Source: Pseudomonadota bacterium (GTDB lineage: Bacteria; Pseudomonadota; Alphaproteobacteria; Micavibrionales; Micavibrionaceae). From it: 9,803 nt of DNA. The position numbers and the translations under genes are program-made. Positions 1 through 6,403 of this stretch are shown here, piece after piece; the stretch's first letter is position 1; every line of letters starts with the position of its first letter. The notes under the pieces are model-generated. The model was not told where the DNA came from. It saw only the letters and a program-made list of their open reading frames with translations, and did not search any database. Where the stretch lies: contig JACQIJ010000120.1 of NCBI GenBank assembly GCA_016198545.1, positions 1 to 9,803 on the forward strand, read 5' to 3'.

Positions 1-3
1 CAG

Positions 4-29
4 GACCCCCCGTCTTGGGCGGGGGGGTC
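4..29. terminator. G+C-rich hairpin, possible terminator
   Basis: Arms GACCCCCC (4-11) and GGGGGGTC (22-29) form an 8-bp perfect stem around a 10-nt loop. No T-tract follows on either strand, so it is not a classical intrinsic terminator. It could end transcription entering from the left edge, or be part of the dispersed repeat unit that follows it at 52-85. The structure is seen directly; the terminator role is inferred. Confidence 0.35.
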
Positions 30-51
30 ACGATACTCAGATGCGCTGGAT

Positions 52-85
52 TGCTTCGTCGGCCTGACGGCCCCCCCTCGCAATG
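52..85 (-). repeat. Dispersed short repeat, copy 1
   Basis: Read on the minus strand, this starts CATTGCGAGG, runs through GGCCGTCAGGCC and ends GACGAAGCA. The same core recurs on the plus strand at 1234-1265. The two copies differ only by 2-3 extra G residues between the first block and GGCC. The inner GGCC-gtca-GGCC can fold on itself. The motif resembles the 'cgtcattgcgagg...gacgaagcaatcc' intergenic repeats I associate with some alphaproteobacterial genomes (from memory). The two copies bracket the orphan gene at 188-1225 in inverted orientation. Confidence 0.75.
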
Positions 86-127
86 GCGGATTCTTAATTA
101 AGGCGCAAAGGAATGGACGAAAACACG

Positions 128-157
128 TTGACATAAATTAGACAAAGCGTCTATTCT
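128..157 (+). promoter_or_regulatory. Sigma70-like promoter of the 188-1225 gene
   Basis: A perfect TTGACA (-35, 128-133) is followed after 18 nt by TATTCT (152-157), which matches four of six -10 consensus bases. Transcription would begin near 164, leaving a leader of about 24 nt that carries the ribosome binding site GAGGGG at 176-181. The surroundings are A+T-richer than the coding DNA. This suggests the gene has its own fairly strong constitutive promoter. Confidence 0.6.
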
Positions 158-187
158 GGCGAAAATCAACAAAATGAGGGGATTTCC

Positions 188-1225
188 ATGACCGCAAACA
201 TGAATGATATCAAGATAGTATCGTATGAAGACGGGGGGCAGCGCCATACCCACATCCTGCGCCTGACGTCCCGGTATGTGAAAAATCTCGAAAAATCGCC
301 GCTGCCGGAAGGCCTGTCCGGCAAAGATCTTGTACAGGAAATGCGCAAAAGAGGCGCTCTTTATAATGACCTGACGAAAGAGGAGGCCCGCGCCCTGGCC
401 GGACAGGGGCTGAAAGGCATCATCATACCCGACGACGAGGGCCCGAAAGCGCCTTCCACATATTCGTCTTTCCTGAAAACCGGCGCGGAAGCTTCGCGGG
501 GCCACTGGCATATGACCGAGGAAGAAGATTCCTGCGCGCTCCGGGATCCCGAACCGTACAGCAAAGACCGCATCACGGCCGCCGTCCGCTATTACAATGA
601 AGAAAACGGCGAACTGACGCACCGCACATACTTTCCCGAGGGAAGAAAAAGCGATCCCGCGCCCGGCATCGCCGCATCGGCAAACGTGGAAGGCGGATTC
701 GAGTATGAACAATTCCATATACTGAACGGCATGCCCTACGACTATTACCCGGATGAACTCATTGTGAAATACGGCTCAAAAACGGAAAAAGGCCACAGGA
801 TGGATTTTTCGAAAATGAGCATTTCCGACCTGGACAAAATATGCGCCGCCAAAACGGTGTTCGACAGGGCGACGAAAAATCCCGTCTACAAGATGCACAT
901 GATCCGCGCCCTGGCGCAGGATCCCGTCGATTGCCGCATCGTGAAAAAAGACGGATCGAGAGAAGTGCCCGTCTTTGAAAAAAGCGCGGACGGGAAAATC
1001 ATGTACGGCAACAGAACGCCCAGCGAGCAATGGCGGGACGCCGTCACGGGCGACCTGCTGAAGGCCAACAGCTTCCAGGACTATACGCGGGAAAGCGCGT
1101 TGAGCGCGGAAGAAATCGACGCCTTCAACCGCGCGCGCCGGGATACCGCGGCGGCGGCCCGGTCCTATGGCAGCAGCGGCAGCAAGCCTGTCGAAACGGC
1201 GCAAAACATCGGCCATTACCTGTAA
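188..1225 (+). CDS. Hypothetical protein, 345 aa, unrecognised
   Basis: I do not recognise this protein. The start is well supported: ATG at 188 sits 6 nt after GAGGGG (176-181), behind a TTGACA/TATTCT promoter. The product looks soluble, with no signal peptide or membrane segment. It is rich in charged residues and tyrosines, for example RYYNEENGELTHRTYFPEG near 134-152 and YEQFHILNGMPYDYYPDELIV near 175-195, which suggests beta-strands with polar turns. The last 40 or so residues are Ala/Arg/Ser-rich and probably disordered. It is the only plus-strand gene and converges on dnaQ. Inverted copies of a dispersed repeat flank it, compatible with a separately acquired unit, although its base composition does not differ obviously from its neighbours. 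Orphan or lineage-specific protein; no function is assigned. Confidence 0.85.
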   Translation: MTANMNDIKIVSYEDGGQRHTHILRLTSRYVKNLEKSPLPEGLSGKDLVQEMRKRGALYNDLTKEEARALAGQGLKGIIIPDDEGPKAPSTYSSFLKTGAEASRGHWHMTEEEDSCALRDPEPYSKDRITAAVRYYNEENGELTHRTYFPEGRKSDPAPGIAASANVEGGFEYEQFHILNGMPYDYYPDELIVKYGSKTEKGHRMDFSKMSISDLDKICAAKTVFDRATKNPVYKMHMIRALAQDPVDCRIVKKDGSREVPVFEKSADGKIMYGNRTPSEQWRDAVTGDLLKANSFQDYTRESALSAEEIDAFNRARRDTAAAARSYGSSGSKPVETAQNIGHYL

Positions 1226-1230
1226 GGCGC

Positions 1231-1266
1231 CGTCATTGCGAGGAGGCCGTCAGGCCGACGAAGCAT
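1231..1266 (+). repeat. Dispersed short repeat, copy 2
   Basis: This begins CGTCATTGCGAGG, continues AGGCCGTCAGGCC and ends GACGAAGCAT. The core 1234-1265 matches the minus strand of 52-85 almost exactly. It starts 5 nt after the stop codon of the orphan gene and ends about 15 nt before the dnaQ stop, so it fills the convergent spacer. It may also work as the weak hairpin (GGCC-gtca-GGCC) separating two converging transcripts, but no T-tract is present. Confidence 0.75.
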
Positions 1267-1281
1267 GGTCTGTAAAATGTC

Positions 1282-1989
1282 TCAACCGTCCCTGTCCGCC
1301 CAGATCGGATCGGTCAGTTTCCCGACCATCTCCGCATGCGCGGCCCGTTCGTCCGCGCCGGCGGCGTGAGGCCTTGGCGCGCGGGCTTTTTTCTCCTTCG
1401 CGGCCTGCAGGGATACGAGCGGCGCGGCGGCGGACCCTCCCGATGAAGTCTCCTGCGCATCCAGCCCCAGCCCGCGCTGACGCCCGCCCAGAAGCTCTAT
1501 ATAGACCTCCGCCAGAAGCTGCGCGTCCAGAAGCGCGCCGTGAAGCTCCCGGCCCGACAGGTCTATATCGTAGCGGCGGCACAGCGCATCGAGGCTCGCG
1601 GGAGATCCGGGGAATTTCCTGCGCGCCATTGCGAGCGTATCGACGACCTGTTTTGCGGGAATGCCGCCGTGGCCGACGGTTTTCAGTTCCGCATTGATGA
1701 ATTTCATGTCGAAATCGGCGTTGTGGATGATGAGGGGGGCATCGCCCACGAATTCAAGGAAGTCCGCGAACACCTGCGAAAAGACCGGCTTGCCCTTCAG
1801 GAACTCCGCCGTGATGCCGTGCACCGCCGTCGCCTCCGCAGGCACATCGCGCTCGGGGTTCAGGTAATGATGGAAAACGCGGCCCGTCGGCGCATGGCCG
1901 TCCAGCTCCACGCAGCCGATTTCGATCAGCCGGTCGCCTTCGGCGGGCTCCATCCCGGTGGTTTCGGTGTCGAGCACGATTTCCCGCAT
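1282..1989 (-). CDS. dnaQ: DNA polymerase III epsilon subunit (3'-5' exonuclease)
   Basis: Proofreading exonuclease of the replicative polymerase; it removes misincorporated bases while bound to the alpha subunit and the sliding clamp. All DEDDh motifs are visible: LDTETTG with D7 and E9 (ExoI), HNADFD with D94 (ExoII), and HGALLDAQ with H150 and D155 (ExoIII). Right after the exonuclease domain, Q171-RGLGL fits the QxxLxL beta-clamp binding motif. The remaining 60 residues form an Ala/Arg-rich, probably flexible tail where the alpha-contacting region lies in this family. Length (235 aa) is normal for alphaproteobacteria. The ATG at 1989 is preceded by GGGAG about 8 nt upstream, inside the end of coaE, which overlaps by 64 nt. 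It is the last gene of the operon and converges on the orphan plus-strand gene. Confidence 0.96.
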   Translation of the reverse strand: MREIVLDTETTGMEPAEGDRLIEIGCVELDGHAPTGRVFHHYLNPERDVPAEATAVHGITAEFLKGKPVFSQVFADFLEFVGDAPLIIHNADFDMKFINAELKTVGHGGIPAKQVVDTLAMARRKFPGSPASLDALCRRYDIDLSGRELHGALLDAQLLAEVYIELLGGRQRGLGLDAQETSSGGSAAAPLVSLQAAKEKKARAPRPHAAGADERAAHAEMVGKLTDPIWADRDG

Positions 1990-2582
1990 CTGAATTTCTC
2001 CCTTATGTCGGAAACGATATCCTGAAGCTCCCTGCGCATTTCCGCAAGCCCCTGCCCGCTGTTCAGAACATAATCGGCGCGCATGCGCTTTTGCTCATCC
2101 GGCATCTGGCGCGACAGGCGGAAGGCGAAATCCTCCTCGCTCATTTTTTCAAGAACGCGCTGGCGCTGGATGAATTCGGGGGCGCTGACGGCGATGACGC
2201 AATCGCAGCGCGCTTCCGCGCCCGTCTCGAACAGAAGCGGGATGTCCAGGGCGGCGATTTTCACGCCCTTGCCTTTCTGGCCGCGCAACCAGTCCTGCTG
2301 CGCCCCCTGCACCAGCGGATGCAGCAGGGATTCAAGCAGGTTCCATTTCTCGTGGTCGCCTCCCAGCGCGGCGCGCAGCCTCCCCCGGTCGATGGATTTC
2401 GTCTTCTTATCGTAGGCCTCGGGGAACGCGATCCCCGCGGGCGTGACGCCCGCCCCGCCCGGCGCGAGCAGATCATGCACGCAGGAATCGGAATCGAAGA
2501 CGGGGATTTTCATGTCCCGCAGCATGTTCGCGGCCGTGGTTTTGCCCATGCCGATGGATCCGGTGATGCCGATGACGATCAT
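1926..2582 (-). CDS. coaE: Dephospho-CoA kinase
   Basis: Catalyses the last step of coenzyme A synthesis, phosphorylating the 3'-hydroxyl of dephospho-CoA with ATP in the cytosol. The Walker A loop GSIGMGKT is at residues 8-15. The substrate-side VFDSD is at 28-32, followed by a HPLV motif and DIPLLFE, both typical of CoaE. The start ATG at 2582 overlaps the aroE stop in an ATGA junction. The 218-residue product is slightly long: the last 20 or so residues (from about RCGKS on, Pro/Lys-rich) are encoded over the first codons of dnaQ in another frame and look like read-on beyond the usual domain end at about DIVSDIREKF. Probably translationally coupled to aroE and dnaQ. Confidence 0.95.
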   Translation of the reverse strand: MIVIGITGSIGMGKTTAANMLRDMKIPVFDSDSCVHDLLAPGGAGVTPAGIAFPEAYDKKTKSIDRGRLRAALGGDHEKWNLLESLLHPLVQGAQQDWLRGQKGKGVKIAALDIPLLFETGAEARCDCVIAVSAPEFIQRQRVLEKMSEEDFAFRLSRQMPDEQKRMRADYVLNSGQGLAEMRRELQDIVSDIREKFRCGKSCSTPKPPGWSPPKATG

Positions 2583-3412
2583 GCCGTCATTTTAACCAGT
2601 TTTTCCCGCAATTCCACGGTAATTTCCGGCCTGATTCCCGTCCATATCTCAAAGGCCCGCGCCGCCTGATGCAGCAGCATGCCGAGGCCGTCAATCGTTT
2701 TCAGGCCGCGCCCGGCGGCATCCTTTAAAAGTTGCGTTTCCAGAGGGCTATAGACGATGTCGCACACAACTGCGCCCGGCGGCAGGATGGATGCGTCAAA
2801 ACCCAGCGGGGGCTGCCCTTTCATGCCCAGCGGCGTCGTGTTAACGAGCAGCGCGACATCCTTAAGCCCCGCCGCGCCCGTGCCGCAGGGCGCCGCCTCC
2901 GCGCCGAAATCGCGGGCCAGTTTTTCCGCGTGTCCGTGCGTACGGTTGGCAATGCGTATTTCCTTCGCGCCCGCCCGTTGCAACCCGTAAACGGCGGCCC
3001 GCGCCGCGCCCCCCGCGCCTATCACCAGAGCCGCGCCCGCAGCAAAATCGAAGCCCGGCGCAGCATCGCGGATATTTTCGATGAAACCGCACGCATCCGT
3101 ATTGTATCCGCGGAAACTGCCGTCCCCGCCCGCAGCCAGCGTGTTTACGGCCCCGATCGCGCGGGCGGTATCGTCCAGTTCATCGCACAATGCCATAACG
3201 GATTGCTTGTGCGGGATGGTGACGTTGAAGCCCGTATAGCCCTCCTCCATCAGGCGCAGCAATGATTCCTTCAGATGTTCCGGCGGGACTTTCCGCGCAT
3301 CATAGAATCCCTGCAATTCATACTGTTTTATCCAATGATTGTGAATGGCGGGCGACAGGCTGTGACTGACAGGAAACCCGATGACGGCCGCCTTGAGGGT
3401 TTTACCCGCCAT
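2579..3412 (-). CDS. aroE: Shikimate dehydrogenase (NADP+)
   Basis: Reduces 3-dehydroshikimate to shikimate in aromatic amino acid and chorismate synthesis. Numbered from the ATG at 3412, the features are: shikimate-binding GFPVSHSLSP (12-21); NVTIPHK with the catalytic lysine at 69; NTD with Asp106; the dinucleotide loop GAGGAARA (132-139); NRT (156-158), which reads the NADP 2'-phosphate; and a C-terminal GLGMLLHQAA. An in-frame TTG lies two codons upstream at 3418, but the ribosome binding site AAGGG (3420-3424) is 7 nt from the ATG and only 1 nt from the TTG, so ATG is preferred (277 aa). It overlaps the maf end by 11 nt and shares ATGA with coaE. Confidence 0.95.
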   Translation of the reverse strand: MAGKTLKAAVIGFPVSHSLSPAIHNHWIKQYELQGFYDARKVPPEHLKESLLRLMEEGYTGFNVTIPHKQSVMALCDELDDTARAIGAVNTLAAGGDGSFRGYNTDACGFIENIRDAAPGFDFAAGAALVIGAGGAARAAVYGLQRAGAKEIRIANRTHGHAEKLARDFGAEAAPCGTGAAGLKDVALLVNTTPLGMKGQPPLGFDASILPPGAVVCDIVYSPLETQLLKDAAGRGLKTIDGLGMLLHQAARAFEIWTGIRPEITVELREKLVKMTA

Positions 3413-4001
3413 GACCAAGCCCTTTCAGGAATTCCAGCAGAGGCATCAGCGGCAGGCCCAGCACCGTGAAATAATCGCCCTCGACTTTTTCAAACAGCAT
3501 CTTGCCCGCGCTTTCCAGCTCATAGCCCCCGACCGTTTTCAGCGGCGCGTCGCCCGCCTGCGCTATATACCCGTCAAGAAACGCGTCGTCGAATTTGCGC
3601 ATCATCATATCCGCATGCGCCGCGCCCTCCCAGAGTATTTCATTGCCGCACGCCACGCAGGCCGCGCTGATGAGCCGGTGGGTTTTGCCGCGAAAGTCCT
3701 GCAGGTTGCGGCGCGCTTCCGCGACAGTTTTAGCCTTGGAATAAATCCGATCCCCGAACCACAAAACCTGGTCTGCTCCAATGACATAATCATTTCTATT
3801 TTGCTGCGCTACATGCTGCGCTTTCGCACGGGAGAGCGCGACGGCAATGGTTTCCGGTTTTTTGTTTTGCTGCAACATTTCATGCAGCAATTTCTGCTCG
3901 TCGATATCCGCCGGAACTATATCGAACGCCAGCCCCGCGCCGCGCAACATATCCGCCCGCGCTTTGCTGCCGGAAGCCAGAATCAGGCGCGCCGCCGCCA
4001 T
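3402..4001 (-). CDS. maf: Maf/YceF-family nucleoside triphosphate pyrophosphatase
   Basis: Hydrolyses non-canonical or modified nucleoside triphosphates (m7GTP-type in the YceF branch, dTTP/UTP in the YhdE branch) to the monophosphate plus pyrophosphate. Visible are the N-terminal LILASGSKARADML (canonical LAS-x-SxRR-x-x-L), the central IGADQV with catalytic Asp77, a lysine at 89, and KTVGGYELESAG-x-LF near 155. GADQV rather than GADTVV leans toward YceF-like members, but the substrate cannot be settled here. The second basic residue of the usual SPRR is Ala-Arg (KAR), a mild divergence. A GTG directly before the ATG (start 4004) is an alternative start giving a 4-nt overlap with ppsR. The ATG at 4001 lies 8 nt from GGAG and is preferred; it shares one base with the ppsR stop. 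Confidence 0.92.
   Translation of the reverse strand: MAAARLILASGSKARADMLRGAGLAFDIVPADIDEQKLLHEMLQQNKKPETIAVALSRAKAQHVAQQNRNDYVIGADQVLWFGDRIYSKAKTVAEARRNLQDFRGKTHRLISAACVACGNEILWEGAAHADMMMRKFDDAFLDGYIAQAGDAPLKTVGGYELESAGKMLFEKVEGDYFTVLGLPLMPLLEFLKGLGHGG
3420..3424 (-). promoter_or_regulatory. Ribosome binding site deciding the aroE start
   Basis: AAGGG on the minus strand, 7 nt before the ATG at 3412 and 1 nt before an in-frame TTG at 3418. The spacing favours the ATG. The site lies inside the 3' end of the maf coding region. Confidence 0.6.
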
Positions 4002-4876
4002 CACAGCAACTCCGCCTGCGCGGATTGTGCGCCTTTCCGCTGCAGCAATATCTGGATTTCCGCCGCGGTTTCCTCAACCGACCGCCGCGTGACATCGATG
4101 ACCGGCCAGCCCCGTTTTGCGAAGAAGCGGCGGGCTTCGCGCACCTCCTCCTCGACCTTTATGGGGTCCAGATAGGCGTTGTTGTTGTGCCGGGCATCCT
4201 TCGGATCGGCCTTCAGGCGGCTTTTGCGCAGGGCGACCAGCCTGTCCGGGGCCTCGGTCAGCCCTACAATCAGGGGGCCTTTCAGTTCAAGCACCCTTTG
4301 GGGGAAAGGAACCAGCGGCACGAAAGGCACGTTCGCGGCCATGATGCCCCGGCGGGCCAGGAATACGCAGGTCGGGGTTTTGGAGGTGCGCGAGACGCCT
4401 ACCAGTATGACGTCCGCATGGTCGATGCCCTCAAGGCTCTGCCCGTCATCGAACGACATGGCGAAATCCATCGCGTCGATGCGGTGAAAATAAGCTTCAT
4501 CCAGCGCATGCTGCAGGCCCGGGATGCCCTTTGCGGGAACGCCCAGCCACGCCGAAAGCCCGCGCAGCAACGGATCGAGCACCGGAAAGCACGGCACTCC
4601 TATCTTCTGGCAGCTTTGCTGCAGCTTGCGCCGCATTCCCTGGTCGACCAGCGTGAAATAGACGGGGCCGGGATTGTCCGTAATATCGGCGATAGTGCGT
4701 TCCAGCTGTTTTTCCGTGCGCACAAGAGGCCAGAACCGTTCGACCGGATCGATATTGTCGAACTGCGACAGAACGGCGCGGGCAAGGCCCTGCAGCGTCG
4801 TGCCTGTCGCGTCCGAGATAAGATGCAGGTAGAACTGCCGCGCGGGCTGCTTTTTTTCTCCGGTGTCTTGTTCCAT
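4001..4876 (-). CDS. ppsR: PEP synthase / pyruvate, phosphate dikinase regulatory protein (DUF299)
   Basis: Bifunctional serine/threonine kinase and phosphorylase that switches PEP synthase or pyruvate phosphate dikinase off (ADP-dependent phosphorylation) and on (Pi-dependent dephosphorylation), setting the direction between pyruvate and PEP. Family signatures are the N-terminal FYLHLISDATGTT, the central RIDAMDFAMSFDDG, the P-loop GVSRTSKT (160-167), and C-terminal GWPVIDVTRRSVEETA. The 291-aa length is normal. This family was called RP001 in origin-mapping work; in Caulobacter and Rickettsia it sits beside oriC and hemE. Here three membrane-protein genes precede it instead. The start ATG at 4876 follows GAGGG by 4 nt, just 10 nt after the preceding stop. 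Whether the target is PpsA or PPDK is not visible. Confidence 0.95.
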   Translation of the reverse strand: MEQDTGEKKQPARQFYLHLISDATGTTLQGLARAVLSQFDNIDPVERFWPLVRTEKQLERTIADITDNPGPVYFTLVDQGMRRKLQQSCQKIGVPCFPVLDPLLRGLSAWLGVPAKGIPGLQHALDEAYFHRIDAMDFAMSFDDGQSLEGIDHADVILVGVSRTSKTPTCVFLARRGIMAANVPFVPLVPFPQRVLELKGPLIVGLTEAPDRLVALRKSRLKADPKDARHNNNAYLDPIKVEEEVREARRFFAKRGWPVIDVTRRSVEETAAEIQILLQRKGAQSAQAELL

Positions 4877-4886
4877 TGTGCCCTCT

Positions 4887-5270
4887 TCAGAGATGAGGCT
4901 TTGTCTGAGCCTGAACGCGGTTTTGGAAATCGGCGCATTTCCCTTGGTGCGAGGAAGCGATCACGTACGAAAAGAATCCCAGGCCGAGCGCGCTGGAAAA
5001 AATAACGGCATGAACGAGCCTTGAAACGCCTTTGGCAAGGCCGGGATTTTCAATTCCGGCGGCGGCCCCCCTGCCTGCTATCCGGCCGAAAAAAAAAGCC
5101 AGTCCGGCTGTTGCGGGCGCCGCAATCCACGGCGCGGCGGAAGAAACGTCGATCCCGGCGGCATAGCCGCCCGCCATAGCCGTCGACTCCGCCAGAAAAA
5201 CACCGATGAGCGCGCGGCCTTCGCGGAGTTCCTGCGCATTTTGTTCTTTTATCTGAGCGCTCATAGTCAT
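4887..5270 (-). CDS. Small predicted membrane protein, 127 aa, three TM segments
   Basis: Family not recognised. After a charged 19-residue N-terminus, three hydrophobic segments lie at about 20-40, 45-66 and 84-105, followed by a short polar tail with one cysteine. The likely location is the inner membrane. The ATG at 5270 overlaps the previous stop (ATGA) and has no clear Shine-Dalgarno, so initiation probably depends on coupling; a second ATG two codons later (5264) is possible. It ends 10 nt before ppsR. With its two upstream neighbours it forms a triad of small three-segment membrane proteins, but whether they form a complex is not shown. Confidence 0.82.
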   Translation of the reverse strand: MTMSAQIKEQNAQELREGRALIGVFLAESTAMAGGYAAGIDVSSAAPWIAAPATAGLAFFFGRIAGRGAAAGIENPGLAKGVSRLVHAVIFSSALGLGFFSYVIASSHQGKCADFQNRVQAQTKPHL

Positions 5271-5746
5271 TTTATGTAAGGAGTCTGAAATTTGATGGTT
5301 TTATCACCGCCTGTCTCCTGTTGCGGAACGGGCCTTTCTTGCTCTTGCCGCGCCGGCATCTGCGCTTCCTTATGCCCCACCCATCCGCCAAAAACAGCGG
5401 CCGCCAAAGAAAAAGCGGCTATAAACCCGGCGGTCTCGAGACCGCCGCGCAGCGCCAGTTTTTTTCGGACCCGCTCTTCCTCCAGCTTTTCCGCATCGCT
5501 GCGGCGGTCCTTTTCGGCTTGGTTCCTGTCATTTGCCGTCAGCGCTTCGTGACGCTGCGGCATATAATCCACCGCCGCGGCCGCAAGGCCGCATGCGACG
5601 ACAAACAAGGGGGGCATAAGCGCTGAAAATGCGTCTCCGGACCTCATGTATTCCTTCACCCCCCAGTAAGCCTCGCCGGCGGAAAACATCGCCAGGAATA
5701 ACGTTATTATCTGCGCGCGGAGCTTTTTCGGCCTCTCTTCAATCAT
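5267..5746 (-). CDS. Predicted membrane protein with charged helical insert, 159 aa
   Basis: Family not recognised. Hydrophobic segments lie at about 11-30, 40-61 and 102-124. Between the second and third is a highly charged stretch (about 66-100, including EKDRRSDAEKLEEERVRKK) likely to be a long helix or coiled coil. The C-terminal 35 residues are Pro/Gln-rich and probably extended. The frame is open upstream to an ATG at 5815, but ATG 5746 is preferred: it has a strong GGAGGG site 8 nt away, forms an ATGA overlap with the preceding stop, and avoids a 70-nt overlap. It also shares ATGA with the next gene. The membrane location and coupling are inferred from sequence; the role is unknown. 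Confidence 0.8.
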   Translation of the reverse strand: MIEERPKKLRAQIITLFLAMFSAGEAYWGVKEYMRSGDAFSALMPPLFVVACGLAAAAVDYMPQRHEALTANDRNQAEKDRRSDAEKLEEERVRKKLALRGGLETAGFIAAFSLAAAVFGGWVGHKEAQMPARQEQERPVPQQETGGDKTIKFQTPYIK

Positions 5747-6348
5747 CGCGCCGGCCCTCCGGGCGGGACGCAGGACAGCCCCAGCTTTCTGTGCTCCCCG
5801 GGGTTCCTGAGGCAATGCTCGTATTGCGCAATGCGCTCCTGATTTTGTTGCCGTACGGAACGGCGCGCGAATTCAAGAGCATGCCGCCCCGCTTCCATTT
5901 CCAGCCCGTCGCGCGTCACGGCCCCGGCAGCCACCGCATCGCGCATTTCTTTATTCAGAGGCAAATGCAGGTTGTTTTTCCTTAAATCATGCGCAGCGCG
6001 GCGGTCCAGTTCCGAGCCCGCCGAAATATGATAGCTGGCAGCGCCGGAACCGAGCGTGGACGCAGCAAGAGTAAAGGCAATCAGTCCTTTGGATGCCGTT
6101 CCGCTCAACGCTTTCGCCGCGCGCATCGCCATGTTCATGCCGACAAGGACCCAGCCGGCGCCGACTGCCGTCATCGCGACGGCGCCGGCCATGCTCGCCC
6201 CGCCGAACGCGGCGGCGGCAGCCCCTGCCCACAGCGCGCCCGTCAGCGCACCGAAGAAGCAGCATAAAACCGTGCCCCCGGCGAGCGCGGCATATTTCAG
6301 CTGGGCGCATAAATCGGCTTTTATGGATTCTCTCGTTTCCCTGTCCAT
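5743..6348 (-). CDS. Predicted membrane protein, 201 aa, first gene of the operon
   Basis: Family not recognised. Ala/Gly-rich hydrophobic segments lie at about 20-47, 50-75 and 86-106. They are followed by a roughly 95-residue polar, mainly helical and charged C-terminal domain ending in Gly-Pro-rich residues. A Cys pair sits in the first segment (C29, C30). The start at 6348 lacks a visible Shine-Dalgarno, and its ATG falls in the loop of a 6-bp hairpin (6338-6355). A 55-nt spacer separates it from the paralog gene upstream on the same strand, with no terminator visible there, so transcription may read through. Its stop overlaps the next ATG (ATGA). Confidence 0.8.
   Translation of the reverse strand: MDRETRESIKADLCAQLKYAALAGGTVLCCFFGALTGALWAGAAAAAFGGASMAGAVAMTAVGAGWVLVGMNMAMRAAKALSGTASKGLIAFTLAASTLGSGAASYHISAGSELDRRAAHDLRKNNLHLPLNKEMRDAVAAGAVTRDGLEMEAGRHALEFARRSVRQQNQERIAQYEHCLRNPGEHRKLGLSCVPPGGPAR
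5755..5760 (-). promoter_or_regulatory. Strong ribosome binding site for the 159-aa membrane protein
   Basis: GGAGGG on the minus strand, 8 nt before the ATG at 5746, located within the 3' end of the preceding gene. It is the best Shine-Dalgarno in the operon and fixes the start against the upstream in-frame ATG at 5815. Confidence 0.7.
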
Positions 6349-6355
6349 GCAGGGA
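6338..6355 (-). promoter_or_regulatory. Hairpin enclosing a start codon
   Basis: TCCCTG and CAGGGA form a 6-bp stem with loop CATGGA on the minus strand, so the initiating ATG of the 201-aa membrane protein lies in the loop. No Shine-Dalgarno is visible upstream. The fold could modulate initiation. It is short and could be coincidental. Confidence 0.35.
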
Positions 6356-6403
6356 CATTAACGGGATAGCATGGCCGCCGCAAGATTTTTTTATGAAAAG
6401 AAC

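Noticed and set aside
4025..5005. Long open frame on the plus strand opposite ppsR
   Set aside because: It lies antisense to a protein with clear family motifs, is Arg/Gln/His-rich as expected of a shadow frame in G+C-rich DNA, and has no supporting start site. Similar antisense frames at 3381-4175, 7863-8600 and 8786-9481 were rejected for the same reason.
5747..5815. N-terminal extension of the 159-aa membrane protein to an ATG at 5815
   Set aside because: It would overlap the upstream gene by about 70 nt and has an unlikely basic leader. The GGAGGG site and ATGA junction support ATG 5746.
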